NCBI GenBank assembly: GCA_008921705.1
Contig: VFFE01009165.1
Location: 424,665-488,664 of the forward strand
Origin: Burhinus oedicnemus
Lineage: Eukaryota; Chordata; Aves; Charadriiformes; Burhinidae
DNA: 64,000 bases
Direction: 5' to 3'
Shown here piece after piece: positions 41,425 through 54,549 of the stretch. Positions within the stretch are counted from its first letter, which is position 1; each line of letters opens with the position of its first letter. The notes beneath the pieces were generated by a model. That model had not been told where the DNA came from, made no database searches, and saw only the letters and a program-made list of their open reading frames with translations. The translations under genes and the position numbers were made by a program.

Positions 41425-41432
41425 TGACGTCA
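41425..41432. promoter_or_regulatory. Full palindromic CRE (TGACGTCA)
   Basis: A complete CREB/ATF-type site, within the 10-bp palindrome CTGACGTCAG. It lies in ordinary AT-rich DNA with no other promoter mark nearby, so it may be incidental. The CpG inside makes it rarer than chance in CpG-depleted vertebrate DNA. Confidence 0.35.
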
Positions 41433-41959
41433 GACCATTTGTCCTTCTGTTCCCCAACTCATCTTGCATGACCTTTTAAATAATGGCAAAAGAATATTGG
41501 TACTGCTCCAGTTTTCTGACATTGACTCAAGTTATTAAAAAGTCTCTGTTAGAAAATAAAAACAATCAGTTGAAATCCTCTCAGAAACTCTTCTGGGAGT
41601 CCTGTGTGGAATTTAAAAATATTTAACTCTAGTTAGCATATGTTTTTTTGACATACTCTGTAGTTACTTGTCCACTCTGAAGAAGTTCATTCTCCCTGTA
41701 AGACGGAATATCTCATCCTTCTTCCCAGATAGAAAACAGCAGTGCACAGAATAAGCCTTTTCATCCGTGTGTACTATTAAACATTTTATTTTTGCTTTAG
41801 TCACTGCCAAATACACATACTTTCTTGATCTTCTCAGTTTTCTTTATCAATTTTGCCTAGGTTATTTATTTTAATTTATGTAGTTTCTTTCTCTTTCTCC
41901 TGTTGTAAATGCAGTACTTATCTAAATCACAGTGGAGCAGCTTTGTGCAGAGGTATGGG

Positions 41960-42010
41960 AGCTGCCTGATAACCTGATGGTTGGAATATCCTCCTGGGAG
42001 AGCGGGGCCC
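41960..42010 (+). repeat. Possible tRNA-derived SINE head relic (weak)
   Basis: The words CCTGATGGTTGGAATATC and CCTGGGAG are spaced as in the 5' half of old tRNA-derived SINEs (type CCTAGTGGTTAGAACACTC then CCTGGGAG), covering an A-box-like region. No clear B box follows. The identification is from pattern memory only. Confidence 0.25.
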
Positions 42011-44046
42011 TTTTCCAAACCAGACTGACCAAGCACATGAGCTGCAAGTAACCTTCAGCTACCGGATACAGCCACAGCAGTTTTCAGACGCGCTGGCTAG
42101 CTGTCTCCCCGACTAACCTCTGCCCAAGTCCCAGCACGTAGAGCAGAAGGCCAAACAGAAGGGCTTTGGCTGGCAAATCACCATGGTATTTGGACTGGAA
42201 ACCTACCTAGAAGCAGAACCTTCCTTCCTGCTGACGGTCACTTGCAAGATGTTGCCCGACACCAATACTCGCCTGCTCTGTTTTGCAGAGTTGGGCCTGT
42301 GCCCTCCCGAATTTTCTCCCTCAGTCTGCTCTCCCCCTCAGTCCATGTGCCCTTTTGTGCGGTGGCACCGGTATGTTTACAGTTAACTTCCTTTGTGCTA
42401 TTCTGTTTTATACAATGGGTCAATGAGGGGTTTTGAATTTACTGGAAACGGTGCACACGTTTCAGCATGCCATTTGCAGGAAAGGATGGTCAGCACGTTT
42501 AGGTGTTCATCCGTGCTCAAATCTGCGATCCATGCTTTCCTTGTGAGCTCTGGCTACTACCACCAATTACTGTGCAGATGAAATACATCCTAGTGTCAGC
42601 CTCTTCATGCAAATCACTTCATTGCTCTCTGGTTTTTGGCAACAAAATAAAATCAAGGCAGAAAGTATCCAAAATAATAGTGGTATAAGTGCATATTATA
42701 CTAGACCAAAAAAAAAGTCTTTGTTGCACATGTAGAACTAGCAGTGATTTTGATGGTTTTCTAGAAACAGGCATCAATAGTATATGATAAATCTAGAGAT
42801 AGCGTTTCATTCGGTAGGGTCAGGAAGTGCTTTGAAAGTGGAAATATTTAGCATGGAAGAGAGTAAATATTAAATGAATGGATTTTTATTGTACAGCTGG
42901 CTTTATAAAATGGCTTTGTAGTTTATTGGTTTGTGCCATGTGGCCCATTTCTGGCACTTTCTTCAGATGCTCCAGAGAGCTGTGTTCTCAAATATCCTCA
43001 TGTATTAATGACAGTTTGTATTGTTTTAGGGGGGAGCTGATCAGGGAGAAGACCACAACCAGGGCTTGTGACAGCCTGCGTTATGTAGAAGGAAGGAGTC
43101 CAGAAAAAGATATTCGTTAGATATGAAATGAAAGTCATCAAAAGAAACCCGATACATTAATGTTTTACATATTCACAGTTAGAGACCTAAATGGACAAGA
43201 GTGCAAAACACACTGTCTTGCCCTTTCAACCACAGAGCTCTATTATGGAAGTTGTCTGAACATATACTCCTGCCAGGAAAAAAAAAAGAGCTCAAATCTA
43301 CTATGTATTGTTGAGCTGTTTTATTTTCAGGTTTTATGTTAGGATTTAGTTGCAAGTTTGGAATTTTATTATTCTCTTTTTATTACTTGAGACAGTAAAG
43401 GGGCCGAGGTGTTTGCCCTGAAAACTTCTGATGCCTAGTTGCTAGGATACCACTTTTTTTTTTTCCAAGTCTTTTATCAAGGAAAATGGAATGTAATACT
43501 GTTTATTTTTTATTCTATCATGGATTTTGCATCAAAACACAGTCATGAAAACTGTTGAAGATTTCTTTAAATCCTGCTTTTTTATTGACTTGCTGAAGCT
43601 CTCTGAGCAGTTCAAACTCAAACCTGAACATAAAACAATGGCTACGTTTTAGCCAAAAGTCAATTGTTTGTTGCTATTTATATTTAGCAGACTACATTTT
43701 TATATATGAAAAATAATGTGATCTATTCTGTTTATACTTTCTAGGACCTTCTGTAACTCAAACGCACACTGTGTAAGTACCAGACATGCGTTTCAAAATT
43801 CATACAACCATTTTCTAAGTCTTGAATGACTTTAGGGGGAGGGGATGAGCTTACATTTTGTGCACATTTAACAGATGTTTATAATATTACAATAATTATA
43901 TCTTTAAAGAAAACTGTTTCATGAGTTTAAATGCGTAAGATGAGTTGAAGTGATGAATTAAATGTTTTTATAATTGTCAAAATATATAAAAGCAAGCATG
44001 ACCATAATATAAAATCTGTTATGTTTCAAGATAGGTCAAGAGAGTA

Positions 44047-44098
44047 GAATCATTGAATCATAGAATGGTTTGGGTTGGGAGGGACCTTCATCATTAAA
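44047..44098 (-). mobile_element. CR1 LINE 3' tail, short, reverse orientation
   Basis: The block AATCATAGAATGGTTTGGGT followed by TGGGAGGGACCTT is the reverse complement of the CR1 3' end (AAGGTCCC, TTCCAACC, AACCATTCTATGATT). Only the last about 50 bases of the element are present: the octamers ATTCAATGATT-like at the left edge and the start of the 3' UTR. No coding portion survives. It is oriented opposite to the CR1 copy at 23971-24271. Confidence 0.85.
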
Positions 44099-44225
44099 AT
44101 ATCTTCTTTGCTTCATGCATAACTAAATTTTTGAACTGTTTCGGTATTGCATTTCATTTGAGTTTGTGTGAATGCTTTCTAATCAGAATTACAGTCCAAT
44201 TACTTGGAAATTCTCCCAAGAGCAG

Positions 44226-44249
44226 CCAGAAAGAGGACCAGAAAGAGGA
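44226..44249. repeat. 12-bp tandem duplication
   Basis: The unit CCAGAAAGAGGA is present twice without spacer, followed by CCAGGA, a partial third unit. Simple slippage product in purine-rich DNA. Confidence 0.85.
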
Positions 44250-46369
44250 CCAGGAAAACACCTATTCTTTAGAGATTTTAATCTTACCTTGTAACATCAG
44301 AAAAATCTTCTAGCAAAACCAGCAGTGATGAAACTGATGATTCTTCCTGGCCTAGGCCAAATCTTTGCATGAAAAGAGATATTGCTCCCAATCTGCTAAA
44401 CCACATTCATGAACTCACCTCAGACACTGAATGTTTTTGAAAAGTCCATATAAAGGGTTCCATTTAGCTCTGGCTGAAGGAATTACTAAATGCATGTTTA
44501 TGAATTTTAGTCATCTTCTCCCTTAGAAAGCCCAGAGTGCTTTGCTATGTATCTTGGTTTTTAGTGAAAATATATAAAAATATGTTACTACTTTGGAAAA
44601 AGTCCACTGGAGTAATGAAGAGATGTAAAAATGCTACGATAAGTGTACTTATCCAACCAGCATAATATATTTTATGTAAGCAGTCCAATCTTGCATCTTT
44701 AACAGCTTGTTTTAACAACTTAATTAAGGCTGGATTTTCCTGTACTGGGATAGCCGTCCAAGCACAGTCACATAAGTCATGACACCACTTTGTTCACTCT
44801 GTGGTCTGAAAAGCATTTAGGCCATGTTAGCAGGGGACCATGTCTAAGCTTGTAAATCCTGCTTGGATATGCTTCATAGAGAGGTTTAGAGGGTCAGCTT
44901 CTGAATCTCTGAAGAAGTTTGGGACAATAAAATCTTGTGCGATGCTGTGTCAGAGCGTGAGTGGAGCGAGCTCACGACTGTCTGCATCTGACCGTGCGCA
45001 CCTGGGACAGTACAGCAAGTAACATTGGGGGTGCAGTCAGCAGAGTACCCCAGTGCTGTACTACCACTGCCCTAAGGGGATGTGTATCAACTGTGTTGCT
45101 GGACGCAATTTCTTGTTATAACAGGGAAACATAGAAGATTTTTGGCATAACTGTATTTGATTCTCACAACATATCTGTACTGCTCTGAATGCTCAGTGCA
45201 TCTGAAGTCCAGTGTCGCATGGCATCTATAAGCCCAGTGATATTCTTTCACACTGAGAGTTTTCTGACTGCTTTATAGACACTTTCGGTTCCTAAGTAGG
45301 GAAAAAGGAGCCAAAACACAACTGAGAATATGACCTGCTACCTTTTGTGTCAGAAGCGATCCAAGACATGATCACGCTTTCTGATGTGAAAGCTTGTATG
45401 GCACTCTAAGAAAAGGTGTCCTGGCAAAACTCATGAAACAGCACCCTAGTATGCCCCAAGGTTCAAGTGATTATGGCACCGTTTTTCACCATCTGTGCCA
45501 CATTGCTTTGTTGTGTTTCTGTGCTAGTCACCACCTGTGCTTCACCCTAGATAAACTCTGTAGAAGCTGATGACAGTCTTCCTACTTTGCTTCAGAAAAA
45601 TGTGATGAGCTTTAACTAGATAATGTTTGCAAGGTATTCTGTGGCTCTGGTTAAAAAAAAATCCTTTAGAAATTCAAAACAGTAACATACAGCTCTTCGC
45701 TGAAACCTTCAGTTGTGAGTACCTCAAGTTACAGTAGCAGCTTGATTTGTATGTGGACATTTAAACAAGGCGTCATTTTCAGTATTGCTGGACATTATTC
45801 TTAATTTAATAAATTGCTGTAACTGCGTATGATCTTCACACTGACACCCTCAGAGACATTTGTTGAACCCCTGTGATGTGCCTGTAAGGTGCAACACAGA
45901 GCTCGCTGCCTAAGGAAAAGAGAGGCCTTGAGTGCTCTCTGGGTCCTCCCAGATCAGAGGCTCTCAAAGGACTCCTTAGACTTAGAAATGGTTCTTGGAA
46001 GTGGAGTTCCAAGCGCATATGTTGGAAAAACCTGCCGGAGTGAGGAACAAAAGTTTTTACATCCTTTATGCTCTGTTGACTCTTGTTCCCAACATTAATG
46101 AGTTCAACTAGAGTTGAGGAACTTGTTCAACATTGCAGTCCCCAGAAGTTTACATTTCAACAAACATAAAATATGAACAAAGGAGACAAACAAAAAGAAC
46201 AGAGAAAGGAAGGATATGGCTTCAAACAAATGAAGCCAATATAAGTCAAAATACAACTAAAGAAAGAGAGGAAGAGTAAATCCTTTAAATAAGCAATATT
46301 AGCCACAAAGTCCCAAATGAATATGGGAAAAAAAGAACAAACGGGAATTATTCATAGAAGCACACACCC

Positions 46370-46970
46370 TCCTCTGGAGGTCGCAAACTACTGAATGTGC
46401 TGAGGCTCTGCAGCCCCAGCTTTTCTTAACTGTACCCCCAACACTAATCATAACGCTTGTCCTGCCCTGAGCTCACTAATAGGCATTAACGGCCCTGAGT
46501 AGCCTCACTTGGGACCCCTGCCCACACACCCTCTGCCCACAGGCCCTGGGGTTTCATTTAAGCTCAAACCTGGGCCTTCAGTCTCTTCCTGAGTTATACT
46601 GGGTCTGTTTGTCTGTCCATCCCTCCCTCCCTCTCTGTCTCCCTTGCTGGACCTTGGAGTTGCACTGCAGGTAGTATGTTGCTAGCCCTATCTCTTGGGT
46701 GGACCCTTCTCATTCATGCTGTAGCCTCACCTCCAGTCTTGCCTCCAGCTGCTCTCTACTGGAGTGTCTGGATTGACCCTGTTTCCAGTGCCTTGTTCTG
46801 CCTGTGGTGTTCACGTGCTGTGGGACTATACCCTAGCCAGTGTGGGCATGGCCTTTGCTAGGGTTCCCCTGGGCTCCTGGCTTGCCCCCATCCTTGCAGA
46901 GCAGCCCTGCCTGTGCTGCTCCCTGACAGAACTAAGCGTAAGAGGCTTTGGCATGCTGAGACAGAAAACA
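46370..46970. repeat. Possible old unclassified repeat, G+C-richer and C+T-rich
   Basis: About 600 bases with clearly higher G+C than the flanks, many CCTGCC, CTCACC and GGGCTCC words, and an internal simple patch (CCCTCCCTCCCTCTC near 46621-46637). The texture matches the patch at 31200-31760, and both look like an eroded interspersed element, possibly the 5' part of an old CR1. There is no long frame; those present (61, 69 and 86 codons) overlap each other in different phases. The assignment is unproven. Confidence 0.25.
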
Positions 46971-49900
46971 TGAGGTATGATAGTCCCAAATCTGTTTCTC
47001 TGGAGCTTCAAAACAAAGTGCTTTTAGGGTCTAGAATTTCAGGGGGGGGTGTGTGTGTTCAAAATGATCTCTCTTATTGTGCGATGGCTGTCAGGACTTG
47101 CAGAAGATCCAGCTCTTGGGAAGAGTCAAAGAATAATGAACACCCAATTGTGTGGCTCAGGCTTCCAGCTTGAAAACAAGCTGCATGTGTACCAGAGACT
47201 TATGTTGGGAATGGCGTCCACTTTATGAGAGATTTAGAAACTTAATGCATTTAAATTAGAACTCTCACAACAAGTTAAATTTCCTTCAGAATGAAATTCT
47301 GTCTCTGACTTGACATAGCACTCGGCAGAGAAATGGCAAGGCTGGGAGCAGGGTCTGCAGGATCTCTGTGTTTGTCAGGTGGGCTGTTGGCCGGGGGAAT
47401 GTGGATAAGACTCATCAGAATCCTTCTGGAGTGACCAAGTATGTGAGCTGGTGGGAATCAGAAGGCGGGATTTGAAAACAGTTTAATCTGGCAGAATTTC
47501 ATTAAAATTGAAACATCTCTGGGAAACATTTAAACATTAATGGATAGGCAAATTGAGAATAGAAAAATGTTAAATAAAAATAGCAGTGGTGTTGTTTTCC
47601 CCTCCAGTTGGCTCTAACTGGTAATTCTCCTTGCATACCATATAGTAGTAGTTGGTATGGTTCCATGTGGCTGTGTTTTTGGCTTGGGGTTTTTGGTTAT
47701 TTTTAAATGTCTTCGCTCAGAACTGTTGATGGTTATACGCAGAAAACAATTTTAAAGTAACTTGCAGCCTTAATCACTCAAGAGTTAAGAAATAGAATTA
47801 AGACTGTTGAGGCCATTATAGTTCAATCCCCACGTACATTATGAGATAGTCTTTAATTACATGATCTCATTCTTTGTTTTCCCACAGGACCCTGCCTCAT
47901 TCAGTGTGCAGGATGAACAGTGCTTGGAATGAATCAGCACAACGCAGTGAAAGAGTCTGTTGTTTGCAAGACTCATTTCAGTGGTTGAGGAAGTTGGGAT
48001 ATGTGTTTTGAATGAGTTGGGATGTCAAGAAAAGAAAGGATGGTCTCGTAGCTGAGGAAACCGTATGTTGCCCTGGAAAATGAGTTTCTGTCACTGTCTT
48101 TGCCAAAAAGATCCTGTGAGGTACTGTTTTGGAGGAGAAAAAGCAAAAAAACTTTTCTCAGGTATCCGTTAACTGTGAACATCTAATTTTCCTGGAGATC
48201 TGAGGGCATGGGTCCACATTCTGTACTACCAATATCAAACAAAATGTTGAATTCAGCGAGCACTGTTCATTCTTGCAGTTTGGGGAAAATGTAGTGTGCA
48301 ATCATGATTAAGAGGTGTTTTGTAAGGGAGTTGTATAAATGTGTCCTGTGCTTTCAATACTTCATGTTCTGCACTCTTATTATAGCTATTTGAGATTAAT
48401 AACAAAGTTATCTATGTACATTGTATACACACATCTAACACTTAACTATTAAATAGAAAACGTGACTTAATAGTAAGTTATTCTTTGGTATATAGAGATA
48501 TGAAATACTACTGCAAACTACCTAACATCTTAATTACAGGTTTCCTAATTTATGATGACAGTTTGGGTTTATCTTTGACACTCAGCTGTATATCCTACTA
48601 TAGTAGCTGCAAACTGTCTGTGAAGGACTTCTTTTCTTTTGCAATCTTTTGGAATAATCTAGTTTATTTTCAGTTGTAAGGGATTTTTTTAAAATCAGGG
48701 CCTAAATGAAACTGGTGTATCAGCTTGCACATATTCAACTTGCATCTAGTCTGTTCTCCGTGTAACTCACTGTGGTTGTCCTTTCCATTTCCATTTTAAC
48801 ATCCATTTTTAGGCATCAATTTTGCCAGTGCTACAGTGATGTGGCCAGAATTAAATTCTCCTTATTCTAGAACAAAGTAGAAGTAATCTAGCTGGCCTCT
48901 GTCCCTACATAACTAGGCCTTACTTCGGAAGGGCCTAATCAATGAAGAGTAAGATCCACACTGTACTCAGGAGCTGGACTCCAAGTGCCAGTCTGCTCAG
49001 ATGAATTATTGCTAAAATGTGAATAATTTTTTCTCTAAATCATAGTATCATAAGACCCCAAAAAATCTTTTTCCTTATCTCTGACTTCTTCAAACTCTCT
49101 TACCTTCAGGAATACGAACAGAGTCTCTATGTCATAGCTTATAAGGGGAATTCTCAACTTCCCAAGATGTTATTGGTTTCTAGTCCTCATACTTTCAAGA
49201 AACCGAACTGAAAATCACTGTGCTATTTTACACTCAAGAAAACAACCTGAAATTCCCAAAATTTTACTCTTATTTTCTAAGTGGTTGATCACTTAGCAAA
49301 TATGCCCATTTTCTCTTCACCTCTTACATAACAAAATGTAATGGTAATATATTAGTAGTCTAAAAATATTTCTTTGTGTGTGAGCACTTATCCAATCCAT
49401 CGTCATTCTGCATTTTAGCAGTTTGTTTTAAGGATTTGAACATTAAAATCTTTTTTTCAGTGAGAGTTTGAATCTTGGATTTGGTGTGTCTTAGAGATAA
49501 CAGTAAAGGGTGAGGTAACAAAAAGGGAGATCACTCTGATAGTTCTGCTGGATTTCAATATATTTTTTTAGACTCATAAAAGGTTATCTTGCTTTTTAAG
49601 TAGTTACTCGTCATAGAAGATAGGTAAAATCATAAACTCATATCTGATGTTTTAACTTGAGTTTTTATTTACAGCAATCAACCCTAGTCCAGAATAATAA
49701 AACCTGAGCTTTATGAGACTATTCCAGGGTTGAGGAGGGTCCGGATGTGACTGTGATTGTGAGCATGGAAGTGTGCGTACTCAGCACAGATGGGAAGGGG
49801 AATATCACTGCCACTGCAGCACAAGTACCCTGAGCCACAGAGGAGTCAATCCAGCTGAGCAAGTGAGGCTTCCAGCCAGGGGTGCTCTTGCAAAAGCACA

Positions 49901-52900
49901 GCCATGCTGTGTGCCACGCTGTAAGATGTAGCTTAAATCAGACTCTTCCAAAGCAAGGATATTGGGTCTAGAGAATAGAGAATGACTTTGAGAAGGCCAG
50001 TTAAGTCATAGAGCTTATTCTGTTGGGCTTATGCCTTATAGTACAAGCAACTTTAAACCTTCCAATAATCTTCTGAATTACAGTCTGCAAAAAAAAAAAA
50101 AGTAAAGTATAATTTAGGGCTTGTCTACCTCATCTCTAGCTTCTCTTATTTAGTAACAGTAATAACTATGTGTCATTTCAAATGGTCAGAGCCGTCTGTT
50201 TCCTTAAACCTTCCTTTGGATAGACTCTGAGAAGCACTACTTTGATTTTTCCTATTTCCTGTATCAACTATAGCAATCTGATGTAATTCAGGTGGAGGAC
50301 AGTATTTCTAAATCTGTCATGACAATAGAACTGTGTTCAGATAAATGAATGCAAAAATAATACTTAACCTTTTTGGCCCAGTGTTACCCAGAGATGTACA
50401 AAAGCAGAGACTGTGACAGATCAGGTGACATCAGCTTTTCCTTAACACTAATATTAGTAGCAAGCCTGGGGATATAGAAAGTACTGTGCAATTCATTGCC
50501 TTCTTTTGAATGATCAAATCTCTTTGTATGAGAAGGGCTATAAATACTCTCTTTGTTTATTCTGCAGCCCAAGGGCAAATCTATGATAGAGACAAGATTC
50601 TGCAGCCGCAGTTATAGAAAACTCAGCGTTGTCCTGTGCCAGTAATAGGAGGCTCTAAGTACTTTTGAGATGACCTAAAAATAAGTCAGTGCAGCTCTTG
50701 TGGTTTATAGACAAATTTATTAGAGACATGGTGGGAGGGGGTGAGAGAAGACAAAAATGTATATGTAAACAAATCTTCAGAAGCAATACTTTCTAAAGAG
50801 TGTGTTATGCAAATATGAAGGTAAAACTTACACTTAAGTACATGCCTAATGTGAAATCCACATCTAAATTAAAATGCAGTAATTTGAAAATGCTGGTTGT
50901 GAGCCAGCCAACACTGACAAGGCTCTGTAACCAAGGTGCTTGTCACTTGTAATGAAGAAGGATAACGCTAGTCTAAATAGATTTTGAGGCTACTACTGCC
51001 AAAAAACCCCTCTCATCTGGTCCATTTCACTTACAAATAGACCAACTAAAACTGCCCACAATCAACGGCTGTAAGCAGCACTTGATTTTATCAACAGATA
51101 ATGGTATAGCACCACCAACAAACCTTGGTTCAAACCTGTAATGCAAATGAAAGATTGAGCTACTTGGACCTCCCTGGGATGTGGACTCCAGCACACTCTT
51201 AAACCAAGCAGACAGGTCATATGCTCTCTTTTGAACTCCCTTCGAAAACTAGATGGGATTTCTTCCTGCATTATTCCTCCTGGGTGGCTGTGTCAGAATC
51301 TCTCTCCCAATTTTAATGCCATTCTTGAGCAGTTTGTAGCCATTTTTCCCTTGTGCTGATGCTATTTTTGTTATGTAGTTAATTTGTTTCCCACTACTTT
51401 TATAGGAAGCTAACGTTATTCCTTCACATGATGTTGAAGTGCTCTCTTAATAGCCTCCTGGAAGAAAGGTTCTCCACTCCTTTTATCAAAAGAATGGTCA
51501 GGATTATATGTAGCATTTCAAATAATATTCATGTATACTTGAGCCTGTAATAACGTCATCAGTGTTGCTCTTATTTTACTGGAAACATCTTGCCTCATAG
51601 ATGCTTGGACTGTATTTCTTTTTCATGAGTATAGGAGGTTGATAATCATTTCATTTCACTACTTAATCCACATCTCTCTTCAATCACTCTTTATGCCTGA
51701 GATCCCAGAAACAATTCTTGTTGTTACCCTTTATTTATGACCTTGCACTCTGTACGATTGATTTTCATCCAATTACTATTACTTTGGCTCCCAAGGTCAT
51801 TCACTTCCAGTATGATAGTACAGTTCTCTTCTGCATGGATAATTCATCTCAATAATGTATTATCAACAGATCTCAGTGGCATACTTCTATTTTGTGTGGT
51901 AAGTTTATGAATGAAAGTTTTACATAATATTTGCCTTACAGTGGCTCTTTAAGGACTCCACCTAGGAAATGATAAGAACTTCTTCTGGTCCAGTATTCCT
52001 CTACAGTCTGTGTAAAGAAGGTAGATTCACAGTTTACTTAGCATCGCTGGATTGTTGCTCCTTGCAATGTTTGAGAAATATTTGCAAATGTTACATGAAT
52101 CTTGTGTTTACATCAATAAGGATGATATTTATACAGACAATAACTGGAATGGAATAAAAAGGTTTTAAAACTGAAAACAGGTGCACAGGAAAACAAAGTA
52201 GGCTTTTTCTGTACATCTACTTTAGTTGCACCTACACAATATAGTATTAAATCTCTTAGTCTGAAATGGGTAGTAAAAGACAAACTGACAACAGAAAAAT
52301 TATCTTTCATTTGGAAAATGGCAAGCCTGTGTTTCTTCTTTCTTTGAGAAGAAAAAAATACAGTTCTCTACAACAATATAAAGCAATGCTGACACCTACA
52401 GAGAATGTATGTAAATATCAGCTTAGAATTTGCATTTTCTGTGGGAATTTCCAGAATTATATGGTAAAAGAAGAAATTATTCAAAGCAAGCTCTTGTAAC
52501 TGTTAAGAAAAATAGATCTTCATCTTCTGCTTAAGTCAATCCGTGGTAAATCAGATAAAACTTTGAACATAAACCATATGCTTTAAAAATTGTATCATTT
52601 ACTTTCAGTAATGTACACTCTAATTGCATAAACATAAGGTTTTTTTACAAATTGATTCATATAGCTATGGATGACCCAATAGCCATGAACCAAGCCACCA
52701 ACGTGATGTATCTTGCTGCACAGAACCAGCTTTTCTGCCTCTGATGGGCTGTTTCCCCTTCCCTCCCTCGCTGTGACACAACAGGATTATATTAGTATTA
52801 CTGGGGTTTGCAACTTCTGTGCTAAGCCAAACAGGCCTATAAAAACTTCTGTGTAATAGATTGCCCATATGTGAAGCAAAGCTAAAGAAAAATTAGGCTA

Positions 52901-54549
52901 ACATATTGAGGAGAGATTACATAGGAGAGACATAGCTCTTTTATTGAGTGTTTGTTCACCAATGTACTATTATGGGTTACGTGAGCTGTGATATTCACCA
53001 CAGTGGTGCAGAAAGGTGGACTCTTTCTTTCCTTCAAAGCACATGATAGATAAGTGTTTTAAATACACAGAAGTAGTATAACTAACAATGAATTCTCTGC
53101 ACTAGTCATTTTCTCAGAGGCTATTTATAGGCTTGACGGTACCTTGCTTAAAATGGCGATTTAGCAAAGTGACCAAGGGATAGGAGGCACTAAGCCATTT
53201 AAAAGACGCTTTGGAAAAATGGAAGATGTCAATTCCAGGCTTGTCCAACCTTCATGTTACCCACGCTCCTGTTATGCAACATCTGGGAGAACTTCAAACA
53301 CCTAGGAGAATTTCAATTCCCCCCCCAAAAATGTTTGAGAAAGTTCAAAGTAGGTTTCCAGATCTGAACTGCTGAAGATCTTTGAAATTTCTAGTTTTGG
53401 TTCTAAGTATGGCTTGGACCCAACTTAACTTGTGAGCAAATGGAAACTAGGAAGACTGAATGACTAGAAAGCTTGCCTTTGAGTTTAGGGTTTTTTTAAC
53501 TATAGAGAGCTACAAATCAGAAGGCAATACTATTCATTAAAGGCAAGTCATAATTATTTTGATGTAAAAGGCTGAATAAAAAGCCCTTATTCTAGGCCGT
53601 TACTGCTTCTTTAGAAATGAATATACCACAAGATACTAATACGTGTCTTTGAAAACCAGGTACGTTTCATATCCTGGAATCTTGTCATCTGATAGATAAC
53701 AGGTCTTTAATAGTCAGATTGTCAAGATCTTTCCATTGAAAAAGTGAATTATTTGGACTAGTTAATGTGTATTTTCTTTTCTATTGGACAATCACAATAT
53801 TAAATCCTGGCATGTTTTTTTACCATTAGGTAGAATTGTTTGTGTGTTTTTTATTAATAAATTGTAGGAATAAGAACAGCAGACTGGCCCCTTTCATACT
53901 GTAACTGTGGCTCTAAAAGTGTGTGTACGCTATGTCCAAGTGCATAAACCAGTTTGATATATAATATTATGTGTATATACAAACACCCATTCCAATGCGT
54001 GTATATGAATACCAAGTTGATCTTAGTTGAGGGAACTAAACCAAGTTGAGAAATACCCTTTCCTCTTCAATAATTGCATGTTTACATTTCCAGCTTTTAA
54101 TTCACGTATGTGTTTGGAACAGAATCATTGTTTGAAACTCCATTGTTCTGGTGGATCTGAGCATGATGACAACAGCAAAAAGCTTAGCTTGCAACTTCGA
54201 ATGCTGTGAGATTAACTTCTCACCAATGTTTTCCTAACACCAGCAGGCAAACAAATACTGTTTCCATACTGAAGGTCATTATTTGCAAAGGGTTAGGCCT
54301 TACACCTACAGAGTTAAGTAGAAAAGCTCACTGAAGCGTAGCTTGCAGTTTTCTTTGTGGGTTTTGTGGTTTGTTTTTTTTTTTTTTGGTAGTAGGTAGA
54401 AGATGGATGCTGCCTCTCACCTCTCCCTCCCTTACCATGACATTTTACACAAACAGCAGCTTTTTGTGAAGTTGCAATACAATCGGTGCATTGTTTCAAA
54501 GCAACCAAAGGCAACGCGTTATTATGTTTGGTTTGTTTTTTTTTTCTAG

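Larger units (their letters stand above)
24272..44046. other. Long AT-rich non-coding stretch, no gene seen
   Basis: Nearly 20 kb without a supportable gene. Frames are at most 122 codons (24558-24926) and have no recognised domain. Things seen inside: tandem E-boxes at 27856-27869, a repeat-like patch at 31200-31760, an 11-bp-period repeat at 31093-31119, a 12-bp-stem hairpin at 32587-32617, a small hairpin at 37557-37577, a possible tRNA-SINE relic near 37800-37910, a possible non-coding exon at 38818-38887, a CRE at 41425-41432 and a second possible tRNA-SINE relic near 41960-42010. Poly-A runs at 39909-39922 and 43279-43289 have no recognisable retrocopy upstream. Confidence 0.5.
44099..54549. 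other. AT-rich non-coding DNA, no gene seen
   Basis: Frames do not exceed 89 codons and have no recognisable content. Local features: a 12-bp tandem repeat at 44226-44249, a repeat-like C+T-rich patch at 46370-46970, a CCCT/TCTG-type simple patch near 46608-46646, an A run near 50088-50101 and TATA-like words without promoter context. Near 54371-54387 and 54534-54545 there are T runs just before the CpG island. Confidence 0.5.

Noticed and set aside
12968..45001. 13-base word CTGACCGTGCGCA shared by the regions near 12978 and 44990
   Set aside because: Matches of 13 bases are expected many times by chance in 64 kb, and the flanks do not align.
50088..50101. Poly-A run as the tail of a processed pseudogene
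   Set aside because: No recognisable coding sequence or polyadenylation signal context upstream and no flanking duplication seen. The same holds for the A runs near 39909 and 43279.
51121..51140. GGTTCAAACC word resembling a tRNA B box
   Set aside because: No A box at the right distance and no acceptor or anticodon stems; not a tRNA or a clear SINE.
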